From positions 17,287,490 to 17,351,489 of the forward strand of contig NC_088295.1 of the NCBI RefSeq assembly GCF_032854445.1: a stretch of 64,000 bases of DNA. Reading direction: 5' to 3'. Within the stretch, counting starts at the first letter, position 1, and every line of letters begins with the position of its first letter. Both the position numbers and the translations under genes were made by a program. Below, one piece after another: positions 12,451 to 23,954 of this stretch. The notes below the pieces were generated by a model. That model was given only the letters and a program-made list of their open reading frames with translations. It was not told the DNA's origin and made no database searches. This DNA comes from Liolophura sinensis (taxonomy: Eukaryota > Mollusca > Polyplacophora > Chitonida > Chitonidae).

Positions 12451-13965
12451 TTCGAACTTCCAGAATATTTTTTGTTTGCGTTAATTCCCTTTTCCATATA
12501 CTTTAAGTTATTTGTTCCTAATACTAAGCTTTCATTAGAACAACCTTAAACCACGGAAAAGCATCAGAAAATGTATAAAAGTTTCGAATGACAGTAACAG
12601 GTCACCATTTAAAACAGGCTAACAATGTATAACAGGAGGTTTGTCGGGTACGAACTATCCAGGTGTAAGATGGTTTCCCTGGTACATGAAGCAAGGCGCT
12701 GTCGTATCAGTGAAACGTTTTTCAGAAAGGCGTAAAACGCCAATATAATAGATGAATAGGCATGTATATTTTCCATTGAGGTAAATGGGACAACACCACT
12801 CAGCAGGCTTTCAATTCCAATTTGATTCTTCTTTCATTCTGTGGGCTGTTATGTAAATTACCTTTAGCCACCAATGAGGTCATCGGATCAACATCGCAAA
12901 AAACAATATGTTTAAACTGAACCTGGCCACGGTACATGTGTCATATCTTTTTTTTCTGAGTAACATCCAACAGAGCCGAGTTCACATGTTTTTGTCTTCC
13001 TCTCAACCGTCTCAGTTTACTAACTTATAAAACAGCGGGAATTATATAAAGACATGGCAAAAAACAGAAGATAGAAGGTAAAAAACAAGAAGTATGCCAA
13101 AAGCTAAATTTACAAAAAAAAGAGCAAACAGAAACAAAAAGACATTTTTTCCTTGTAAACACGTCTGTGGTTTAATCAAGAAGCATAATCTGGGAAGTTA
13201 TTCAAGCACTCTCTTTGCTCACTTAGGATGGTGTTTTTCCCTCAGTTCGATAAACAACATCCTTCAAAAACGGATTGGAGAGCAACTCAAGGGAGACTAC
13301 TCTGATAGTATTCGTCCAATTGCGTTATCTATCTAATCTGCATGACGCGCTGCAAATGCCTTACGAGAAATCGACATTCACATTACCGATATTGCTGTAA
13401 TTTCTTATTTCCCTGCAAACACACGATTTTCAAAGGCACTAGTTTTTGAGAAATTCCCAGCAGGGTACTTGAGGTCATACACAGCCGTCACCTTGAAATG
13501 ACATAAATCTGTTTCTGTTCCTGTTGCCTGGCGCTCGTGGAACCCATTACTCAGTTGGGCAGAAATTTTCATTTACTTAGAGGAAATATTTCTCCTCAAT
13601 CACTAACGCCATGTTTTTTTCTGTGTCCATTAACGTGACAGAATTATTAGTTTCCTTCGCGTTTCATCCACAGATAACATCACCATCCCGCATGTTCCGT
13701 TAAGTGTTTTATGAAAGTCCTGGAAATATTGATGGATGGGCAGCCATGTTAGCACAAGCCTAAGCATGGCCATATATTGGTTATAAATCTCATAAAACCC
13801 TAGCTTTAAGAGCCCAAAACTTTAAGAATCCTTTTGCGTTGTACCTGGGAGTGCATATATTTTCGGGAAAACAATCTGCATTCAACCATTCTAACAGAGC
13901 TTGAATTTCTAATCTGATTGTTCAACAGAAAGTCTTTTGTATGAACCGCTGTGCAGGTTCATACA
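12451..13965. other. Host sequence without a recognisable gene
   Basis: The frame at 13094-13336 (80 codons, Lys-rich start) has no feature I recognise. I see nothing else in this stretch. Confidence 0.55.
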
Positions 13966-14116
13966 TTTTATTTATTTGATTGTTGCTTTACGGCGTATTC
14001 AAGAATATTTCACTTATACGACGACGGCCTTGGTTATGGTGGGAGGAAACCAGGTCGAGACCGGGGGAAACACGCGACTATCGTTACCATCGGTTCCTGA
14101 CAGACCTTCCCACTTG
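13966..14116 (-). repeat. SINE-1 partial copy (tail and middle)
   Basis: The copy runs from TTTTATTTATTTGATTG through ACGGCGTATTCAAGAATATTTCACTTATACGACG to GGTGGGAGGAAACC and CAGACCTTCCCACTT. It is diverged and lacks the tRNA-like head. Confidence 0.8.
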
Positions 14117-16864
14117 CGACTTATTCATACAGTTTGCACAATGTTTTTTTCGTTTATACGCCAATATACCTAAGAAATATTAGTCAATCCTGAAATAAAA
14201 TTAAGCCTGTACACATCGCACAGACCAGGAGAGATGATGTCATCTTTTACAACCTGACTTCCGTTTGGTGGAAGTTGCTATTTTCCAGTATGATACAATA
14301 TTAAAGACTACAGCATAGAGTAAAACCAAAGCAGCGACAACAGTATGGTAGATGACAAATGACCACACGTAACCGGTCATATTCAGCCTCTTGTCAATTT
14401 ACGTCAGTTAGGGATTTATTCTAAATCTTCATATAAGTACTTAAATAGTAGCAACTGACACGCCCCATAGCACCAGGGCTTCAGCATAAATGATTTGTTT
14501 TTAACACATTTATTATACAGTAGTATAAAAACAATGGAAATGGACCAGGTTTTGGGGGGCGGTGAACCTACCAGCAGAATCATGGTTTATTCAAGTATAC
14601 AAAGTCAAAAGCTACTTGGCAAATGGTCACAGTTGACCAACGTCAGTTTACCTCAGTTAGGATTTTAGTGCAACTCTTCACGTAAATTTTTAAATAGTAG
14701 CATAGTCAGACACTAGCTAAACGAAGCGATGTATCCATGAAACTGAATGTCAATGCATACAGGAAATATTCTTGAAACAATTTTCAGCTTTTGTTTTCAA
14801 AATAAAGGAGGAACATGTGTGCATAATAATAAGGGAAACAGAAATTTGATAAATATGGGAGATAACACGTCATCACCCAATCATAATCCTTATTATATAC
14901 TCGTGACTTTTTAGTTTTGTATGTCACCCTGGATTTCCTTATTGCAAGTGTGTCGCAATTGAACGACGAAAGCAAATCAGCATTCATTTGGGGAAAACTT
15001 GGAGATGAGAGCAATTTAAGCTGACAAGTGTCTGATGCTATTGTTCCTCAGCTGATATGTGTAACCAGTTTTGGCAGACCGCTAACTGGTGAACATGAGG
15101 TTATCAAATTATTTTGAGATCATTTTTGTAGCCCTCATTGGACCACGGACGTTAAGTCGTACAGCTTTCACATCCTATCTACCAGACTAATATCAGTGTC
15201 AAAATATGAGTTGCGAGCATTTTTCATCAGAGTAATGCGATATCGTTGACAATTAAGACTGTGATCGAATTGTCTGGAAACTCCCATAATCCTGTACACG
15301 AACAACTCGGCCTGCCAGGGATGTGACACTGAGACGCCAGGCAGGGTCGATTTTGTGTGTCAGAGAACGGGTAAACATTCTGTCAGTCATTAACCTCAGG
15401 TTAGTCAAGCAGATTTAACAAAGTAACCCGATCTAGTAAAGCGGAAATGAATTATTATATCGACCAACTCATGGATTACTCTTAAAACATAAGGCGTTCA
15501 GGAGTGGCTTTACATTGTTTCCTTTACCTCGCATTGCTTTGATGTTTGCTTTCGGGCTAGCGTCATGTTTTCGACAGAAAGTAGTGGACAAAATACATCT
15601 TAACTGAGTTATGGATAGAAATAAACTCAGAGACTTTTTTTACATTTTTAAAATTTATTTATACATTGAGATTATTGCCTATTATTAGATTGGCATGTGC
15701 AACTGAGTAATGGGTACGTACCACAATTTCTGTCTCTAAGAAGTCCAAATTTTCCGAAGTAAAAAAGTAAATTCCTTGGGAAAATGAAGTGACCTTAATG
15801 ATAAAATAATACAGTCTTCCTGGCGGTGCATGAGTACTACTAGTCGGCCACAGACACTTTGTATTCTCTTCATTCTGAAACTAGGCAGCGAAAAAACAAT
15901 TGAAAAAAGAAAAAGTACTTTATGAAAGGCACATGCAATTTCTCTACAGGGCCCTGATCTTTTACCCGTTTCTCTCTCTGCCTGTAAAGAAGTAAGTGAT
16001 CAAATATTGACTGCAAAGACTTTTCTTGGCGTCAATTGATGGACAATCAATTCAAATGCGTCCTGAGCCGACCTTAGAGTAGGTCAACAAGCTACTTGTA
16101 TTAACCCTGTTGGATTGCTGTCATTTGCCGAGACGGAACTGGCGCTTGATTTAGTTCTAATACGGCGCTTCCCTACACAAAAACCTTGTTCAAATAATTG
16201 CCTTCGGTATTGAAATTGTGTTGCTCAAAAGGCCAGAGGAGTCAATTTTGTCTTGGTCTGAAAACAGGGAGAGGAACTTCGGATCGTGCCGCGTCCCGTC
16301 CCAACATCACCACTGCTATGTTTGACTGCGGCTTTTTGTGAACCCAATCATCTGGTGAATTCATGTGGCGATTCCATCGGTCATCCAGCTGACTGCGGCT
16401 TCTGTACATCGCTATCACGTAAAACACCAATCCTCTTCTATTGACAAACTGTCTAATCGTGTCAGAGTCACTCGTCAGCCATGAAATACACGCACGGCTT
16501 CGGCACGTGTGTTCCTCCTCTTATATCGGTACTCTGTCGCTCTCGTTTCCATTTGTTTGTTCTGATACCGCCCACTGATCTGGATATCATGCATTGTTTA
16601 ACGTTGTGTTATCCACATGAATTCAAGATACGTCTAGATTTTTGTTTAACAAATGTTGAACTTTAATTCTAAAATCGTGTTGATCGATGGAATGAGAAAA
16701 AAAAAACATCTCACGCACTGTTATGCCAAGAGCTACACTGTCAGCAAAATTATCACAGTATTTGGCCAGCCCCACAAATTGCATGACCTGTCAAAACTCA
16801 GAACAAAACACCGATGTTTTCCGGTGATAACAGCGTATCCGGTGCAATTCTGTAGGAAGTAAGG
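14117..16864. other. Host sequence without a recognisable gene
   Basis: Only short frames, none with a recognisable domain. I see no repeat array or RNA gene here. Confidence 0.55.
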
Positions 16865-17222
16865 AGTGAGTGAGTGCATGGGTGAGTGAGTGAGTGAGTG
16901 CCAGGGTTTAACGTTGTACTTAACAATTTTTCAGTCATATGACAACGAAGGAATTATTCATGCATGTAATGTGCCTCCTTGTTGCAGGACGAATTTCCAC
17001 CGCTATTTTATCTAGTGCTGCTTCACTGAGACGACTTACTGAAGGCAAGTAAGCTGCTCCCCACCCCCCACCCCCCGAGCCATTATACTGATACGGGACA
17101 ACCAGTTGTTGCACTATCCCCTTTATGCTGAACGCCAAGCGCAAGAAGTTACAACTTCGTCTTTTAAAGTCTTAGGTGTGACTCGACCCAGGATTGATCC
17201 TGGTTCCTCCGCTCCCGAAGGA
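16865..17222 (-). repeat. SINE-2 copy, nearly full length
   Basis: It begins with a GAGTGAGTGAGTG tail, then GGTTTAACGTTGTACTTAACAATTTTTCAGTCATATGACAACGAAGG, the middle ATTTTATCTAGTGCTGCTTCACTGAGACGAC, and CGAGCCATTATACTGATACGGG. It ends near a tRNA-like head that on the minus strand contains GGATCAATCCTGGGTCGAGTC, close to a B box. The far head (A box) is truncated near 17222. I recall this as an abundant molluscan repeat. Confidence 0.8.
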
Positions 17223-20142
17223 AGTAAGGAAGTTCTTGCTTTCATTATTCAATATTTCGTCAATACAATTACCCATACTCAACATTTTTCGAAGGAAGTT
17301 GTTCCATTCTATAGATTTATGTCGTAATGCAGGATGATGAACAGATTTGAACTGTTCAGAGAACATTGGTTTTTATTTAATCTTGTCAGTCATTGTGTTA
17401 ATTTTTTGCTCCTTATTCTGACAGGATGAAATATTAACCTTAAAAAAACAGTTGGTAAATCCTTCAAACATTTTTCATACACGTCTTTTTTCATCTTTTC
17501 GAGGAGTTAACTGGCAGTAGCAGTTAACTGAGTGATACAATTTTCTTCTTATTTCTTTCATTGCTTTTTCTGACATGGTGCTGCAGTGTATTCAGCCACT
17601 TACCATTCTTCACTGCTTTCGTGAGTTTTTAATCTGCCTCAGTTATCCCCCTTTCCCTGTTTGCTGGCGGAATAATGTACATGTAATCTGAACGCATATG
17701 CAGGAAATCTTAACCCTCCGATTACCATGGTTACTGAATAATTCACAGAAAGACGTCAATGAATTTTTGATGATATAAACCTATGTATGGTTTAAACACC
17801 AAATACCCGAAGGTATGATGACTACTACCAAGTATCACTATCAGCGCAAAAGATTGAAAAAATAAATGAAAGAAGTAGTCATTGCGATTTTATGTCAGGC
17901 TGGTATATCTAAGTTCTGTCAATAAAATAAATTGCAATAATACGCAGCAGTATAGCTCTCGATGCAAAGAATGGAGAAAAAAGATAAACTAAAAGGTAGA
18001 AAATAATATGCAGTGAAAAAAACAGGCCAAATACTCTGAGGGAATCGCATCTGTTAAAAAAACGCATTTGCCAAAGCTCTCTTAGCATTAAATTCAAATG
18101 TATAAAAACTAAAACCAATGTGGTGATAACTTTACCCACGGATGAATTGCTTAAGTCTTTATTGTCCCAGACGTTTATGTTCAACATCGGTAAAGAAGCC
18201 CGTGTCGGGATATCCAACAGAAGCCAGGCTCATTCATCATTCGCACCTGGGTCCCACAGAGTTTTAAAGGTAATATGGTGTGTCGCCATATAGACGAAAA
18301 TTAAACCAATTCATGTCTGACTTTACATACTAACACATAAATCGATGGATTCCAAGCTCTAACATTCAAAAGAGTGTGGAGTTTTGTCGATGGAAGATTG
18401 ATCAATAACTTTTCTTAAAAACAAAATGAGGGATGCTGTGTAGTTACAGCACATCGTGAAAAAAGGTGTTAAAGTGATGTGTAATTAAAACAGGATTTTC
18501 TTCAGTGATTCGGTGAACGACATCACCAGGGCATCTTCATGACACCATTGTGAAGCCCAGCCCCACTACTTTGCAAGTCTCGGTTGGACCATTCCTTTTC
18601 CGATTTGAAGACTTCAAAAGCTGACAAATACCCGCGAATGTTTTAATAAACCGTGTGCTGAAAATAAAAAAAAACTTAATGAAACCAGTCGTCCAACAAC
18701 AATATCTCCCCTTTATGACTGCGAGTTACAAGGTTTTCTTTCCAGAGAAACACAATACTGCCGACATTTGCATGGGCGGCCGACGTACATGTAATTAAAA
18801 GTCAATAAAGCCGTTCTCTGGGACATTTTGATGATTTGTGCAAAACGTTGCTATAGAATATAAGGCAACATGAAGTAGCGTGTCATTTGGTTGCTATGCA
18901 AGTGTATTTTTTTCAAATCCTACATATAAAAAAGAGCTACTTATATACTGCCTTCTTGTATGACACTGACACTGTGCCAAACAGTTCTGTTTCCTTGCTT
19001 TAATCCCTCACTGCTGAGTGCCAAGCGAGGCAGCAACAAGGTTAGTTTGTGTTTAGGATATTGGCTAGTGCGATTCCCTTGGTGGGGTTGATTTACACCA
19101 GAACATTATGGGCGTCGCGAAACTTCTGTGTATTATTTAGGTTATTCTGTAAAAGAAATAATTAAAAACTTTTAAAATTCTTGTCCTACTCTTTTATGGA
19201 GCAAGCAAACCGTGCTTAACACAAAGTGGGGCTATCCGCTTTTGAAGTTTAAAATGAAACTGTTTGTTACAATCAATTACAACTAAATAAACAGCGGTCC
19301 AATGCTTACATACTTCTGTAGGGTGTAAATTTAATCTTTGCTGACCTACATGCAATGGACAATGGACATGCAAACTGGATATTCTATAAGAGAACTTCGC
19401 ACAAAATTGTTCACGTCCTCTGTTACACTAAATGCTCAGTGAACTAAGCACTAAACAAAACAGAAAAATTAATCTGAAGGGCGAAAATTGACCAAAAACT
19501 GAAAGGAAAGAGCAGCTATGAGTTGACATCTAAATACAGATAGATTATTAAACAGCCTAAAGCTGTTGGCGAACACGTCATTATAAACATATAAAAAAAA
19601 AACGCCGTGTGATAGCAACATGTCCGGTTAATATACTTCTGATACTTATGTACATGTATGTGCTTGATAATCGTGCTTAGTAACATAACGTAGGTAGCTG
19701 GACTGGCAGATGTATCTTAGAAAGTTTCAGTAATATCGATATTGAGGATAATGGAGGCCTGCTGATTATATAAATTAGAAGCCTAACTCTGAGGTCAAAG
19801 GTTTGAAACCCGCAGTAATCTTTGCCAGTTTTCAGCACTGGAATCTGTACTGTGTCCAGAATTTGTATAATAATAAGGCCATAATAACCATACTACCGTA
19901 ACGTACACAACGTACCAAAGCAATATAGACATCTCATGCAGATCTGTACATGTGTGGATGTTAATCAGAGCTGGTGTACATAGCTGAAGGTCTGTAGTTT
20001 ACCCAGGACATTCTGGTTTCATCCAACTATAAAAAGACCATAATCGTGAAATTACTGAGTATGGCGTTCAACAACGAACAAATAAATAAATGAGCAAGTG
20101 ACCACACTTGGCTCCCTTCAGAGGTCTCCCGAAAGCAGGGTG
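17223..20142. other. Host sequence without a recognisable gene
   Basis: Short frames only. A fragment at about 18990-19042 (CTGCTGAGTGCCAAGCGAGGCAGCAACAAGG) resembles the middle of SINE-2. I see nothing else. Confidence 0.5.
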
Positions 20143-20303
20143 GGGCCTCCGTGGCCGAGGTGGTTGGCACGCCAGCGCGGCACAATGGCCCATAAGCCTC
20201 TCACCATAGGGGTGGCTTTAAGCTCAAGTCAAGTTCATGCTGGTTTCTTCTCCGATCGTAGGTAGGAAGGTCTATAGAAACTTGCGGATGGTTGTGGATC
20301 CCA
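20143..20303 (+). repeat. SINE-1 head (tRNA-derived end)
   Basis: GGGGCCTCCGTGGCCGAGGTGGTTGGCACGCCAG resembles a tRNA 5' half with an A box. It is followed by a B-box-like GCTCAAGTCAAGTTC, then CATGCTGGTTTCTTCTCCGATCG and GGAAGGTCTATAGAAACTTGCGGATGG, the conserved SINE-1 body. The copy stops where SINE-2 begins. It is a SINE and not a tRNA gene, because the 3' acceptor half is missing and the body matches the repeat family. Confidence 0.8.
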
Positions 20304-20305
20304 CT

Positions 20306-20487
20306 TGAGCCATTATACTGATAAGGTCAACCAGTCGCTGCACTGTCTCCTTAATGTTGAACGACAAGCGAGGAAGATATAACTTCTTCTTTTAGGGTCT
20401 TAGGTGTGACCCGACCCAGGATTGACACTGGATCTACCGTCCCCGAAGCGCACGCTCTGGCGACTGAGACATCGGGGTCGGTAGATA
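20306..20487 (-). repeat. SINE-2 head, abutting SINE-1
   Basis: GAGCCATTATACTGATAAGGTCAACCAGTCG leads into GACAAGCGAGGAAGATATAAC, GTCTTAGGTGTGACCCGACCCAGGATTG and a tRNA-like end around 20440-20485 (GACTGAGACATCGGGGTCGGTAG). The tail half is missing. It directly abuts the plus-strand SINE-1 head. Confidence 0.8.
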
Positions 20488-22228
20488 CCCTTAGAGCTTG
20501 GTCATGTAGCCTCTGTGAAGCACAGATTATATATTCTAGCGTTTTATGCTTAATACTTATTCACCTTTCTAATCCAAATACCAAGCCAATGCCCCAGTGG
20601 TAATTTGCTAAATAATTAATGATGATCTTTTCTTACTTCAGATATATATTTTTTTAGACTTAAGATGTATTTTTGTTTCATTAGCGCCCTTTTGTGACAT
20701 GAACTACATTATCACATTACGCCGTCATTCAGTACTCATTAACAGTGGCTTGTTATTTTATGGGGTAGTGTTGACGCTACCGACTGACTGCACGCTCTGT
20801 CTATTTAGCCTCCAGTCAGCTTTCCTTAGACATGAATTGTTTGTCACGTTACATTGTTTCAATATCCTGCTTAGGGGTAAACGGAAGTTTCTCAGAAATA
20901 ATAACATGCCTCGGGAAAACCCTGATTGCAATGACGTTTCTGTCACTGTTTTGTCAAGAAGCTATCGCACTGAAATGCTAAGAAGCCTTAGGCGCAGGAG
21001 AATCACTTACGATATTGAATGTGTTTCTGGCTCTCACAGTTTCAGTACTATCAGGACGTATGTGGTTCTCAAAGTTCCAGTGTTATGAGGACATCTGGCC
21101 GACACACTTTTGATAAAACATTTCTGAAATCCGTGTAAAACCCATATAATTTTCATGACGCACTAAAACCGCCTTCAATCGTCGAGTGGACCAGGCCAAT
21201 TTGACTACAATGAAAAAAACAAATGTTTAAAACTTAAACACGTGATAAAGTTCTCTTTACAACTGAAAATAAACGTGCTCAATGACTGACTGTATCACAC
21301 TCAAACATAACTTTTTACTTTGTATTCGTAGTATAAATTCATGTATTTATAAAACAAATGCGTGTATTTAAAAAACAAAGACACCTTTAACATGTTAAAC
21401 GTTAAGAGTTGTTACAGTGTAGTTGAATGATACCATGCGCTGTTTTATGGGACTGGAGCATTCGACAAATTGCACCGTCTGAACGCGGTTTATGGCATAG
21501 ACTTGTCCTAATTTTATAACACTTGTCGAATTCCAACAGCCCATACAACCGGTTGTATCGTTTGAACACGGTTTATGACATAGACTTTTCCTAGTTTTAT
21601 AACACTTGTCGAATTCCAACAGCCCATACAACCGGTTGTATCGTTTGAACGCGGTTTAATTTTAGATGGAATAATCTCGGCTACTCCTGCCTTAATCACG
21701 TTGGATACGTTATTTTATGACAGATACGGCATCAAAAGATATAGAATAAATAAATAAATCTGTATGTAATAACATTTAATAGAAACGAAACAGTTGGCGT
21801 TGCTATATCTCAATATGATAGCTACGATGCTTTTCTACTTCATGCGGAGAAGTGACATGCTAAAGACAATACACGATCCAGGAGAATTTAATCGTCGAAA
21901 CAAACATTCGTATAACAGCCGTCAACCAATAAGGACGTTCCATGTCAATAATCGCAAGGCCAATTCCCAAATCTGACGTATAACTCAAACTACCAAAGAA
22001 CTGAGAAAGTATATAAAGTACGAGCACACCTGGTAACATCAGAAGATATGTCCGCTGTATGATTGAAAGTGAAGAGTAAATTTGCTTTATCAGTTGCTTT
22101 ATGTACGTGTATATGGTCATATTTCACATTATTTCAATGACATTATGAATGTATCTGTTCCCAACAATGGGTCATTGTCTGTACAACACAAGACCAGCCG
22201 TATTTGAAATCGTCTTAGGACAACTCAT
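20488..22228. other. Host sequence with small repeats
   Basis: No recognisable gene. About 21330-21420 resembles 24225-24345 (shared CACCTTTAAC.GTTAAAC.TTA). About 21925-22050 resembles 34066-34190, so it is a dispersed repeat. An 83-bp tandem repeat is listed separately. Confidence 0.5.
21470..21660. repeat. 83-bp tandem repeat, about 2.3 copies
   Basis: ACTTGTCGAATTCCAACAGCCCATACAACCGGTTGTATCG begins at 21521 and again at 21604, and the preceding GAACGCGGTTTATGGCATAGACTT also repeats. The short minus-strand frames here exist only because of the repeat. Confidence 0.85.
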
Positions 22229-22530
22229 GGACTACACGAGTCACTAATACTATGACCTATGGACTACACGATTCACTAATACTATGACACATGGACTTCA
22301 CGAGTCTCTAATACTATGACACATGGACTTCACGAGTCACTAATACTATGTCCCATGGACTACACGAGACACTAATACTATGACACATGGACTTCACGAG
22401 TCACTAATACTATGACCTATGGACTACACGAGTCAGTAATACTATGACGCATGGACTTCACGAGTCACTAATACTATGTCCCATGGACTATACGAGTCAC
22501 TAATACTATGACCCATGGACTACACGAATC
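22229..22530. repeat. 32-bp minisatellite, about nine copies
   Basis: Diverged copies of GGACTACACGAGTCACTAATACTATGACCCAT follow head to tail without spacers. Variation is concentrated in two places (TACAC/TTCAC, and the bases after TATGAC/TATGTC). Confidence 0.95.
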
Positions 22531-23885
22531 TTCCTTCCACCCCTAAACTTGATCGCCATGATAAAATCCATCAGTTTTAATATGCCTCTGACCTAAAATA
22601 AAAAAAAAATATTGACTGCAAAACTGCCTCTAGAGATCCATAGCTGGAAAATTATTTCTACTCTATAACTCTCCTTCAAACGTTTAATACATTTGGTATT
22701 AAGTGATGAAATGAGAAAAAGCTATACTCGCGTCGAATCAACTCTTTCCAACTAATGCAAAGTGGTGTTGAAAGATCCGAGCAATAGTTATTATAAATAT
22801 GGCGTGCACTAAAGCGCCACACATACCAGGCAAAACCATTGCTTCTAAACTAGAACAACATGGAAGAGTTGAAAATGTAAAACTCGAATGCCTGCAGTGA
22901 ATCATTCTAAAACTGTCACTCTTTGCACAGTTACTGGTGCAAAATCAAAAACAAACACTAGATAACGAAATCATACAAATCTTACATTCGAACCATACTA
23001 ACAAAGGAATTCATTGAACTCAAAACAGTGTCCGACTCGGAGTTACGCCACGTGGTGTATTTACACTACTAAAGCATAGGTATAGAAATACTGTTTAGCC
23101 GTTAACTGCACAGAACATACAGTCAAATTAGATCGGTCTTGTGTGGGCTTCAAGCCGTATACCACGTCTTTGCTCGTGGGATAGGCGAATTACGTAGCTG
23201 ATCTGTATTCCCATGGGCATTCCTCCATTGCCACGTTAGACAGTGTCGAAAATCACACTTACTGTGTCTCGCAACGCCTGCCTTGATCGCACAATCTAAT
23301 TTCAAGGTGAGCCAAGTTTAACCGTGATCCATAGGATGACAGCTAATTGATGAATTGGTCTCTAAGGCCAGATACGGATTCTGGCCCTATATTGAGGCAG
23401 TGTACGATATCTCTGAAGCAAAGCCGAAAACGACACAAATAAAACTGGATACAGTTAAGGGTATTTGATGCCATTTGGCATCATGATAAATAAAGTAACA
23501 TCAAAATTTGAAACTCTTGATACAAGCTCTTCGTTGGTGGCAATAGTTCTAATGTCACGGATTGTGTAATATTTTACTTATCGACACCGTGGATTTCAGA
23601 AGCTTACTGCATGTGTCCCAAACTTTTGACTCAGGCGTTGTTGTAAGTTACCATAAATGTGAAGGAATGAAAAATATAGGTTTCGGCGACGAGAGAATTG
23701 GTGTATGAGAGACATTGGAAACAGAAATGTTCAAGATTTAATTGTGTCACACTTAAAACATGTTTGTAAAAGTGCATGTTTAATTTGTACACTCCATAAA
23801 TGTCTATTAAACAAAAATCATGTTTATATTCTAAACACTTCAGCTTGTTAACTTTATGCAAAAGATAATAAAGACACTCAGCATG
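22531..23885. other. Host sequence without a recognisable gene
   Basis: I see no convincing frame, RNA gene or repeat array here. Confidence 0.55.
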
Positions 23886-23954
23886 TTTATTTCTTTATTT
23901 ATTTGATTGGTGTTTTACGCCATGCTCAAGAATATTTCACTTACACGACCCAGC
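23886..23954 (-). repeat. SINE-1 tail fragment
   Basis: TTTATTTGATTGGTGTTTTACGCCATGCTCAAGAATATTTCACTTACACGACC matches the SINE-1 3' tail. Confidence 0.85.

Noticed and set aside
20143-20235. Possible tRNA gene
   Set aside because: It has A-box and B-box-like parts but no acceptor 3' half, and the body matches SINE-1.
22229-22530. Possible CRISPR-like array
   Set aside because: Units follow each other without spacers and the genome is eukaryotic; it is a minisatellite.
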